DNA from: Clostridia bacterium
Lineage (GTDB): Bacteria; Bacillota_A; Clostridia; Oscillospirales; CAG-272
DNA: 10,485 nt
Assembly: GCA_017529175.1 (NCBI GenBank)
Contig: JAFXNX010000165.1
Location: 1-10,485 of the forward strand
Reading direction: 5' to 3'
How positions within the stretch are numbered: the stretch's first letter is position 1; every line of letters starts with the position of its first letter. Below, one piece after another: positions 1-6,955 of this stretch. Position numbers and translations under genes: made by a program. The notes under the pieces were generated by a model, which made no database searches, was not told the origin of the DNA, and was given only the letters and a program-made list of their open reading frames with translations.

Positions 1-331
1 GAAGGGCGAAGACGACGTCGCCGCTTTCGCGCAGGACGGATATCTCGAGATATACGTGACAGATCCCGTCCCGGAAGATATCGTGATCCGGCTCGAAACG
101 GAGAACGGAACTTACACCGCCGCCGGCGAAGCGTCGGCGCCGGGAAACCCCTATTATGAAGCGTACGGAGCGGGCTCGCTTTTCAGCTTCAGAAACAAAA
201 ACGCGGAGAAGATATGCTATTTTCTCCCGGAAGACGTTGAATGTATGATACCGATGACGCTGACGGTGTGGGGCGCGGGGAGCGATCCTTCCGCGCTGAC
301 GCTTATAGCTAACGGTACTCCGCATAATTAA
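1..331 (+). CDS. 3' end of an unrecognised, probably exported protein
   Basis: This is the C-terminal part, about 109 residues, of a gene that starts before the window. The frame is open from base 2 and ends at TAA 329-331. A GTG at 56-58 could be read as a start, but codons upstream continue in frame with the same style and no ribosome binding site precedes the GTG, so the gene is taken as truncated by the window edge. The visible part is acidic, rich in Gly, Ala and Thr, and alternates short hydrophobic runs (LEIYV, IVIRLET, MTLTVWGAG), which suggests beta structure. Two cysteines occur (KICYF and VECMIP). There is no C-terminal membrane helix and no LPxTG signal. I do not recognise a family. 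Only 36 bases separate it from the next exported-protein gene, so it is probably part of the same transcript and the same surface locus. Confidence 0.75.
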   Translation, partial: KGEDDVAAFAQDGYLEIYVTDPVPEDIVIRLETENGTYTAAGEASAPGNPYYEAYGAGSLFSFRNKNAEKICYFLPEDVECMIPMTLTVWGAGSDPSALTLIANGTPHN

Positions 332-355
332 CACGATCATTTTGCAAACCACGGC

Positions 356-361
356 AGGAGG
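356..361 (+). promoter_or_regulatory. Shine-Dalgarno site fixing a TTG start
   Basis: A perfect AGGAGG lies six bases before TTG 368-370. It supports the non-ATG start of the 377-residue gene, and the hydrophobic export segment follows immediately after that start. Confidence 0.8.
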
Positions 362-367
362 CATAAG

Positions 368-1501
368 TTGAAAAATCGAATATTTATGCCGCTCCTTGCT
401 GCCGGCGCGCTTCTGATATGCGCTCTCGTCTCGGCGATATCCATGACCGGCGCGAGAACGGTGAACACGGATACGTGGACGGGAGAGCTTTGTGTCACGC
501 AGGAAGAAAAACAGCACGTTTCGTGCCGTCTGCTTGACAAGGATCCCCTGACCGTAAGACTGTCAAACCGCACTGCGGCGTTCTCGCTTCCGCTTGAGCT
601 TCGCGCCGCGGGCAGCAAGCTCGAAGGCACTCTTACGGCGACGGGCAGCGAATGGGTGACGGTCTCACCCGCGGAAACGGTCCTTTCCTACGACGACGTG
701 GAAAGCGCGACCGTGACGCTGATCGTCGAGCCGATAGCGTCGCGCGAGGTGAACGGGGAAACGGTCTACGCTCCGGATGAGATATCCTTCAGCGTCGTCT
801 GGGAAAACGACGACGCGGATGAGGATGACATCTCGGCGACTTTCATAATAAATAACGCATCGCCCACGGGTACGACCCCCGGCGAGATAACGGATATCAT
901 CGGTTGGTACGCAAAAGGATGCGACCTTCCGCTGATCGTCAACGGCGCGTCGTCGATCGGATACACGCCGGAAGGCGGCGAGGGGGATAATTTCCCGCCG
1001 ATGACGAGATATAAGACAGGAAATATGACGACGGTCCTTTATGACGCCGCTCATATAGAGATCGCTTCCGCCGGAACGGTTTTCATCGATCTTACGGATA
1101 CCGACGCGGAAGGGACGATCAACATAACCACCGACGTATCGATCGCAACTCTTCCCGAGGAGCTGATGATGAGCTTCGGAGTCAAGGATAAGACACTCGT
1201 CGTTTGCGACGGAGGCACGTCTCTTGAAACACCGTACAGCTGGGGCGGGGTAACTCCCGAACTGACAGTCGAACGTATGGTGATAGATGAGACGGACGGC
1301 TCGGTCAGCTGGGAAACGACAGATAAAATAGAATGTGATCCCGATGATGACGGAGTCGCGACGCTTTTTGCCGACGAAGCCGAAGCGGGTACATATAAAA
1401 TGAATATCGCATGGAAATACAACGGACATATACTTTTTTGTGAAGAGATGAGCTTTTTTGTCCGGCATGACAGTTGCGGACAAGGAGGGTACAAAAAGTG
1501 A
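368..1501 (+). CDS. exported beta-rich, cysteine-rich surface protein (377 aa), unrecognised
   Basis: The start is TTG 368, backed by AGGAGG six bases upstream. The N-terminus is basic (KNR) followed by a hydrophobic segment at about residues 6-27, so the protein is exported or anchored by its N-terminus. The stretch just after it (VNTDTWTG) loosely recalls the post-signal region of TasA/camelysin-type proteins, but the TFAW motif is missing. Residues about 40-165 look like an Ig-like beta sandwich ending in an acidic run (ENDDADEDD, 146-154). Residues about 180-300 are a second beta-rich part. Residues about 300-366 end with EAGTYKMNIAWKYNGH, which resembles modules in the downstream giant protein. 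Eight cysteines occur (18, 42, 53, 185, 280, 323, 358, 370), seven outside the hydrophobic segment. DPDDDG at 324-329 resembles the start of a calcium loop but lacks a matching acidic residue at position 12. There is no sortase motif. The stop overlaps the next start. Function is unknown; a minor component or partner of the giant protein is my inference. Confidence 0.85.
   Translation: MKNRIFMPLLAAGALLICALVSAISMTGARTVNTDTWTGELCVTQEEKQHVSCRLLDKDPLTVRLSNRTAAFSLPLELRAAGSKLEGTLTATGSEWVTVSPAETVLSYDDVESATVTLIVEPIASREVNGETVYAPDEISFSVVWENDDADEDDISATFIINNASPTGTTPGEITDIIGWYAKGCDLPLIVNGASSIGYTPEGGEGDNFPPMTRYKTGNMTTVLYDAAHIEIASAGTVFIDLTDTDAEGTINITTDVSIATLPEELMMSFGVKDKTLVVCDGGTSLETPYSWGGVTPELTVERMVIDETDGSVSWETTDKIECDPDDDGVATLFADEAEAGTYKMNIAWKYNGHILFCEEMSFFVRHDSCGQGGYKK
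1483..1489 (+). promoter_or_regulatory. Shine-Dalgarno site fixing the GTG start of the giant gene
   Basis: AGGAGGG lies eight bases before GTG 1498-1500. It sits downstream of an earlier in-frame GTG at 1474, which rules that one out as the likely start. The site lies inside the last codons of the preceding gene. Confidence 0.85.
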
Positions 1502-4500
1502 GAACAGAAACCAAAAGAAGAATAGACGCATATCAAAAACACCTGCCGAAGATGAAGGAGCGCACGTTCGGCGCGCTCATAATGTTCGTCATCGCTCTTG
1601 TCGTTATGGCGTCGGCAACGTTTGCGTGGATCACACTTTCGAGCAGTCCGGAAGTTGCGCAGATCGAAACGACGATCGCCGCAAACGGTAACCTCGAGAT
1701 TGCGCTTGCGCATGACACAGGCAGAACGCTTCCCACGTCGGGAAGGGGAGACTCTTTCGCTATGGACAGCGATCTTACCCGTGCCAATATCACATGGGGT
1801 AACCTCGTAAACCTGTCTGATCCGTCATACGGTCTTGCAAGTATCACGCTTCGCCCCGCGAGCCTTACCGGTACGACGGGACTGCTCAGCAATCCTCTGT
1901 ACGGCGTTACGTACGGAGCCGACGGACGTGTGCGTAAGAGTACGAGTGAGGACGACTTTGCCTATACATATTTCGATTCGCAGTACGAAACGTTCTCCGC
2001 AGACCTCGCGAATAACCACTGCGGCGTTCGCGCGATCTCCACGGTAACTTATACGAACATCGCCGGAAACAGCATCCTTGCGGAGCTGAAAACAAGATTT
2101 GACGAAAAGTTCAACCAGACGAAGATCGGTTACGCTACGATGACAGATCAGAGTCAACAGCCCGGCAGAGGATACATAAACTCCATTCAAGGACTTATTC
2201 AGGTATTCGCGCAGGCGCAGATCGACGGAAACCTGAACAATACGGAGGTCACGGATTACGTTCCGGATCTTTGCGAGATGATGACATACATGAAGACGGA
2301 AGTCTTTGATCCGCTCGGAAACGCGTATCTTGAACTCGCCCGTATTTGTTATCTGAAAGAAAACGGCAACATAGACAGTTTTGATACCGAGTGGGATATC
2401 GATAAGCTTTGCAGTGCCGCATTGGCAAATACGATCCCTGCATACTTTACGTCCGATCTTGCAAATCTCAAAAACTTTGCCAATGACCGCAAAATACTTT
2501 TGCAGTATCTCGATCCGTCAAGAACAAGCAGTCTTGCATACTGGGCAAATCAGGCGAACGGAGGAACAAAGGTATACTGGAAAAATATCAACGGTTTTGT
2601 TGACTGGGTCGTTGATATCAATACCTGTACCCTTGACGGATACAGGATCTCTCAGATCTCCGGCATCGGTACCGCTCTGAAGATCCTCGGCAACTCAAGC
2701 CACGAGGCTATTGCCAACGGAGGAGTTCTTTACAGAGTAGAGAAGATGATCGGTCAGTACATGTCACCGACAGTAACGGTCACGGTCGACCCTTCGTCAA
2801 TGGGCGGAGCGGCGGCTTTGTATGGATCCAAGACGATTACTTCCCCCGTTATTACTAAAGCTAAAAAGTCCGAGAGCGACAGAGTCCTCGCAAGAGAAGA
2901 CCGCGACGCGGCGCTGTCCGGCGCCGGCAACTACAAAGGAACCGACGCGGTCGCCGAAGATACCTACGCGCTTGCCCTTGACTTCTGGGTAAGAACGAAC
3001 GCGGGTAAAGCATCCGGTTACGAAGACGAGACGACAGTCACTCAGGATGAAAACGGAAACGACGTTACGACAGTCACCGGAGGAGAGCAGGCGTTCCTGA
3101 CCCTCGAAGGAAATATAGTATATCAGGAAGTCGAACGGGTAAAGACCATAAACGCTAACGGAGCAGACTGTCCCGTTTACACCGCATCGTTCACATACGG
3201 CGGCAATAATTATAACGTCGAGGTATTTGAACAGTTCGGCAACCACTATCTCGTCGATGACTTTATCGATGAGACAACAGGTGAGATCCTTTTCCAGTCG
3301 CGTTCGATTGTGGAAGAGATATTACCCGGTATGGGGCTTAATGCCAATAATGACATAACATATACCGAAAAAAGAGAACGCGTTAATATCGTCGTAGGAT
3401 ATGACGGCGTAAACAGAGTCTGGACTGACGAAGAAATGGCGGCTTACAAAGTCACCGGAGGCACGAGCACGACTCAGGGCGGCGGCAGCTGCTACGTGTT
3501 CTATGCGTCGAGCGAAGCGGACCAGACAAGATTCTTAAAGCTTCTCGAATCGATGAGAGTCGTGTTCGTCGACGGCAGCGGCAGAATGATCGGTTACGCT
3601 GCAATGGATACGGAACATTTCTTCGCGGAAAACGGTAAAGTCACCGTTCCGCTGGTACTTGATAAGAATGAAGCGGTATTTCTCGGAGTTGACATAGACG
3701 GTAATGAAATTTACGGTCTTATGCCTCTTGAGAAGAACGTCGCGACAAGAATAACGGCTCTCGTTTACCTCGACGGTACGAAGCTGACCAACGAGATGGT
3801 CCTTTCGAGCGGCGATATCCAGGGCGCGCTCAACATCCAGTTCGGCAGCACCGCGGCAAATCCCGTGACCGTTACAAGAACTGACGTTGACGAAGAGACG
3901 GGTGAAGAAAACGAGATCACCCAAACCGATTACATGCAGCCTGTGGGACTTGATCCGATCAAAAATCCCGAACTTATGGACGACTACGTTGCGGTTTCCG
4001 CAAACGTTTCGACAACGAACTTCGATTATGATCCGGATCGTCCTTCAACGACGAACGTCACCGTAACGGTAGACGGCACGACGCCGAACTCCGTCGCGGT
4101 ACGCTTCACACGTGCCATCAACAGCACGCAGGGCGTTCTTCAGCATATGGAAACGCTGACGCGCACGAGAGGATCCACGTGGACCGGAAGTTATACATTC
4201 TCAAAACCCGGTAATTACGTTATCAGAACGGTATACGTCGACGGCGTAGAGTACGACCTTCCGAACGAACTGACCGTCGCCGTAAAAGGCAGCACGGTAA
4301 CGAGTCTGTCGTGCGACGCGATATCAAGCGGAAACCGCTCATATCAGTTTACCGCGGAAAACAAGTTCTCAACAAATATTGTTCTCGGATTCTCAACGAG
4401 TAAAGCGGCTCCGAAGACAGTACGCGGACTCTTCCTCGATGAAAACGGCAGACAGTCCACGGTCGTATTCAAACTCGTGGGAAGCGGTAACTGGCAGGGA

Positions 4501-6843
4501 ACTGCGACGTTTACTGCATCCGGAACTTATACGATGAAATACGTCGTAATCGACGGAGACCAGTACGAGATCTCGGAAAATCTCCAGCCGACTCTTGAAC
4601 TTGTCCTCGGTCTGAAAGTACGTACATGGATCACCGCAAGCGATGAAACGATAGCAAAACTCAAAGCGATAGAAGCGAACGCGACGCCGACGAGATTTAC
4701 GCTCGATACGAACGCTCAGGATGAAGGCGGCAACACGCTTCTCAATATCACCGGAGATCCCGGAGACGACGTAACTCTCGAAGTTTCCGCGCAGCTCCTT
4801 GACAACGCAGGTCGAGAAATTACGAATATGGCGGACGTTGTTCTTGTGTATTCAAAGAGCGGTTCCGCTGTCAAGAAGCTCGACACCAATATGACGTGGG
4901 ATTCCGCGAAAGGACGTTACGTAGGTTCCTTCCTCGTTCTTGAAGCGGGTACTTATAAGTTCTCGAAGCTGACTGTCGGAACGAATACGATCACGGCGGT
5001 TTCCGCAGCTCCGAACATTCAGGCTCTTCCTCCGGAAGACGCTTACTACTTCAATAACTATACGGAAGCTTATCAGTTCGCGCCGAACGGCGACGCATCC
5101 GCCGTCATCGGTATCGCATACTCGAACGCCGCGTCGATGGTGACAGGTTCGTTCACCGACACAAGAGGCAACTCGGGCACAGTTGAGGCGATACTCGGAG
5201 GAGAAGCCGAGGACCAGGGCGACAAGCAGGTCAACCTCTGGACGCTGCCGATCCCCGTCGTCAACGGTACTCAGGACGGTATATGGACTCTTGAATCGAT
5301 CGATCTGTACGGAGTATACTACGACGGCACGTATTACGACGAGGAAAACCCCGTAACGATAGACCTGACAGCAGAGGGTATAACGACAAAGGTCGTCAAC
5401 ACGATCCACACGACTCTGAGCGGAACGAGCGCGGACTATACGGGAACTCTTCTTGCGGATCACAATACGAACTTCACGTTCTCGATCCTCGACTTTGAGA
5501 ATATGCCGCTCGAGGGCGTGACCGTATCAGAAGTCAAACTCAGTTATCCTCAGGCGAGCCAGCTCAACGTTTACGGCTATTCCGCTCAGGACAACGGAGG
5601 AAAAGACAATCCCGTCATCACCGCAAACGCATCGAGTCAGGGCAACGGTCAGTATACGGCGACGCTGAACTTCAATTTTGCCGGCGGATATTCCAATGCT
5701 CTTGTCAGCATGAAGGTCAACGGAATAACTTACGATAACTCCAATATGGATCTTACGTTCAGAGATAACGGACACCTCAGCGAGAACGCTCCGCACTACA
5801 CGGTATCGTGGTCCGCTCCTACGGTAAAGATCACCGGTTCCAACCCGGCAAAGGGAACAGACTTCGACATCAACCTTGCAAGCGGTTCGTCACTTAACGC
5901 TGTGACCGTTCAGAACTACTACGAGGATTACTACGCAAACGTATATGCTAAAGTAAGTACGCTTTTCGGTTATGCGACCGGTTACACGCTTCCGACGCTG
6001 ACGTTTACTCTGTCAAACGCGGGTAATAAGCTGAATTCTTCAAACTATGTCGAATTTCACGTACCGAACCCCGCATATCCTTCATATGCGGACAAGGTTG
6101 GAACTTATACCGCCAATAACAGTTCAAAGACTCTTGAGATAGGTGATATGGACGGTAATACAAGACAGCTTGCTACCAACTCCGCGCACCCGTTTATCAT
6201 AATTGACAGTGTGAAGTTATATACCGGGAATTACACGTTCACGATCCCGCTCACTCATGATATCCGCATCAAAGAAACGAACTCGGCTCCGGCGACGGTG
6301 ACGTACGTGATACCGACAGAGTACCAGAGTCAGGTATCTACTCCGGCGGCTGATAAGACTAACAAGGGCACCGTGACGCTGCCGACTCCTTCAAAGACCG
6401 AATGGACCGTAACGGAAGAGGTCCCGGGCGAAATGAGTCCTGAAACGGCTACTTCGAGCACGCAAAACGTATATACTTCGAGGACGTCCGGATCCGGATG
6501 CAATGCGAAGGATTATCATACGAATTACGTTCGTACGATAAAGACATACACGTCATCCGGTACTGCCGAGACAAGAAGGTCTATTTACCATGTCGTCGGC
6601 TGGAAGGTCGGCAGCAAGACATACCAGCCCGGAGATACGCTCACTTACACCGCTAATACGACTGTAACTCTTGTTGTTGAAGAAGTAAGTAGCGAGTTGG
6701 TAAGCAGCAAGACGTCTACTCGTACCAGGGTCACTTACACTGACGTTAAGAATGGCAATGAACAGAGCGGTGCGACAGGTACCGGTACAAAGGTAACTCA
6801 GGTTTATACGAGTGAAACGACCATCAGCGACGATTATTCCTGA
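1498..6843 (+). CDS. giant multi-domain surface protein (1781 aa) with TFAW-type export segment and Ig-like array
   Basis: The start is GTG 1498, overlapping the previous stop as GTGA. An upstream in-frame GTG at 1474 would add eight residues but has no ribosome binding site. Residues 1-23 are basic and cytoplasmic; 24-44 are a membrane segment ending in TFAW (41-44), as in SipW/TasA-related export signals. The next part contains PEVAQIETTIAANGNLEIAL, a pattern I recall from large surface proteins of gut Clostridia. Conserved-looking blocks follow: a GLASITLRPASL stretch near 110-121, NPLYGVTYGADGR near 132, and CGVRAIS at 175-181. About 190-440 is mostly helical. About 480-830 is beta-rich, with ALALDFWVRTN (491-501) and ITALVYLDGT (752-761). 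About 845-1421 holds five diverged Ig-like modules, several with a G-x-Y ... D/N-G-x-x-Y signature. About 1438-1600 is another beta-rich part. The C-terminus is Ser/Thr-rich with an InlB-B-like motif (GW 1701-1702, Y1709, G1712). There is no LPxTG, S-layer homology or C-terminal membrane helix, so anchoring is by the N-terminal segment or by assembly. An adhesin or surface-matrix role is inference. Confidence 0.9.
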   Translation: MRTETKRRIDAYQKHLPKMKERTFGALIMFVIALVVMASATFAWITLSSSPEVAQIETTIAANGNLEIALAHDTGRTLPTSGRGDSFAMDSDLTRANITWGNLVNLSDPSYGLASITLRPASLTGTTGLLSNPLYGVTYGADGRVRKSTSEDDFAYTYFDSQYETFSADLANNHCGVRAISTVTYTNIAGNSILAELKTRFDEKFNQTKIGYATMTDQSQQPGRGYINSIQGLIQVFAQAQIDGNLNNTEVTDYVPDLCEMMTYMKTEVFDPLGNAYLELARICYLKENGNIDSFDTEWDIDKLCSAALANTIPAYFTSDLANLKNFANDRKILLQYLDPSRTSSLAYWANQANGGTKVYWKNINGFVDWVVDINTCTLDGYRISQISGIGTALKILGNSSHEAIANGGVLYRVEKMIGQYMSPTVTVTVDPSSMGGAAALYGSKTITSPVITKAKKSESDRVLAREDRDAALSGAGNYKGTDAVAEDTYALALDFWVRTNAGKASGYEDETTVTQDENGNDVTTVTGGEQAFLTLEGNIVYQEVERVKTINANGADCPVYTASFTYGGNNYNVEVFEQFGNHYLVDDFIDETTGEILFQSRSIVEEILPGMGLNANNDITYTEKRERVNIVVGYDGVNRVWTDEEMAAYKVTGGTSTTQGGGSCYVFYASSEADQTRFLKLLESMRVVFVDGSGRMIGYAAMDTEHFFAENGKVTVPLVLDKNEAVFLGVDIDGNEIYGLMPLEKNVATRITALVYLDGTKLTNEMVLSSGDIQGALNIQFGSTAANPVTVTRTDVDEETGEENEITQTDYMQPVGLDPIKNPELMDDYVAVSANVSTTNFDYDPDRPSTTNVTVTVDGTTPNSVAVRFTRAINSTQGVLQHMETLTRTRGSTWTGSYTFSKPGNYVIRTVYVDGVEYDLPNELTVAVKGSTVTSLSCDAISSGNRSYQFTAENKFSTNIVLGFSTSKAAPKTVRGLFLDENGRQSTVVFKLVGSGNWQGTATFTASGTYTMKYVVIDGDQYEISENLQPTLELVLGLKVRTWITASDETIAKLKAIEANATPTRFTLDTNAQDEGGNTLLNITGDPGDDVTLEVSAQLLDNAGREITNMADVVLVYSKSGSAVKKLDTNMTWDSAKGRYVGSFLVLEAGTYKFSKLTVGTNTITAVSAAPNIQALPPEDAYYFNNYTEAYQFAPNGDASAVIGIAYSNAASMVTGSFTDTRGNSGTVEAILGGEAEDQGDKQVNLWTLPIPVVNGTQDGIWTLESIDLYGVYYDGTYYDEENPVTIDLTAEGITTKVVNTIHTTLSGTSADYTGTLLADHNTNFTFSILDFENMPLEGVTVSEVKLSYPQASQLNVYGYSAQDNGGKDNPVITANASSQGNGQYTATLNFNFAGGYSNALVSMKVNGITYDNSNMDLTFRDNGHLSENAPHYTVSWSAPTVKITGSNPAKGTDFDINLASGSSLNAVTVQNYYEDYYANVYAKVSTLFGYATGYTLPTLTFTLSNAGNKLNSSNYVEFHVPNPAYPSYADKVGTYTANNSSKTLEIGDMDGNTRQLATNSAHPFIIIDSVKLYTGNYTFTIPLTHDIRIKETNSAPATVTYVIPTEYQSQVSTPAADKTNKGTVTLPTPSKTEWTVTEEVPGEMSPETATSSTQNVYTSRTSGSGCNAKDYHTNYVRTIKTYTSSGTAETRRSIYHVVGWKVGSKTYQPGDTLTYTANTTVTLVVEEVSSELVSSKTSTRTRVTYTDVKNGNEQSGATGTGTKVTQVYTSETTISDDYS
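4030..5760 (+). other. array of diverged Ig-like modules inside the giant protein
   Basis: Residues about 845-1421 of the 1781-residue protein appear to be five successive beta-sandwich modules of about 85-130 residues: roughly 845-930, 931-1036, 1039-1171, 1171-1290 and 1305-1421. Their closing strands share a pattern: GNYVIRTVYVDGVEYDL (from 905), SGTYTMKYVVIDGDQYEI (from 1008), EAGTYKFSKLTVGTNTI (from 1149), IWTLESIDLYGVYYDGTYYD in the fourth, and GGYSNALVSMKVNGITYDN in the fifth. They are too diverged to show as DNA repeats. Module limits are estimates by eye; similarity to bacterial Ig or fibronectin-III folds is inferred from the strand pattern only. Confidence 0.6.
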
Positions 6844-6855
6844 TAACGGGAACTC

Positions 6856-6878
6856 CAAGGCGCGTTGAACCTGCCTTG
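6856..6878. repeat. imperfect dyad after the giant gene
   Basis: CAAGGC at 6856-6861 pairs with GCCTTG at 6873-6878; the centre GTTGAAC adds three more pairs around one base, with one wobble and one mismatch between. It begins 12 bases after the TGA stop and lies next to the larger hairpin. No T-run follows (next bases CAGACCTCGC), so it is not a canonical terminator. It may be one half of a larger palindromic intergenic element. Confidence 0.5.
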
Positions 6879-6900
6879 CAGACCTCGCTTGAAATTTGAC

Positions 6901-6934
6901 TTTATCCCTGCGGAGCACGCTCCGCAGGGATAAA
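6901..6934. repeat. perfect 15-bp hairpin, candidate palindromic repeat or mRNA processing/insulator structure
   Basis: The left arm TTTATCCCTGCGGAG (6901-6915) and the right arm CTCCGCAGGGATAAA (6920-6934) are exact reverse complements around CACG. There is no T-tract on either strand after the stem, so it does not fit a standard intrinsic terminator, although it may still slow or end transcription of the giant gene. It ends six bases before the likely ribosome binding site of the Lgt-like gene, so in a read-through transcript it would sit just upstream of that start. With the dyad at 6856-6878 it makes an unusually structured 80-base block that looks like a dispersed intergenic element; that reading is inference. 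Confidence 0.7.
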
Positions 6935-6940
6935 TATGAG

Positions 6941-6947
6941 AGAAAGG
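6941..6947 (+). promoter_or_regulatory. weak Shine-Dalgarno site deciding a TTG start
   Basis: AGAAAGG, eight bases before TTG 6956, is the only reasonable ribosome binding site for the Lgt-like gene. It favours TTG 6956 over TTG 6896, which would make the palindromic hairpin coding. Confidence 0.55.
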
Positions 6948-6955
6948 CAAAAAAA

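Noticed and set aside
56..331. Complete 91-residue gene starting at GTG 56
   Set aside because: The frame is open upstream to the window edge with similar coding style and there is no ribosome binding site before the GTG, so it is treated as the 3' end of a longer gene.
368..424. Lipoprotein signal (LLIC at residues 15-18) in the 377-residue protein
   Set aside because: The residue before Cys is Ile, not Ala, Gly or Ser, and the Cys lies inside the hydrophobic segment.
4852..5463. 203-residue minus-strand frame and other long antisense frames
   Set aside because: They lie inside well-supported + strand genes, have biased composition (many Arg, Cys, Val) and no ribosome binding site support.
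6901..6934. Canonical intrinsic terminator for the giant gene
   Set aside because: The stem is strong but no T-tract follows on either strand; kept as a hairpin of unknown role.
6896..6955. Extended N-terminus of the Lgt-like protein from TTG 6896
   Set aside because: It would translate the palindromic hairpin, adds a basic stretch not typical of the family, and lacks a ribosome binding site; TTG 6956 has one.
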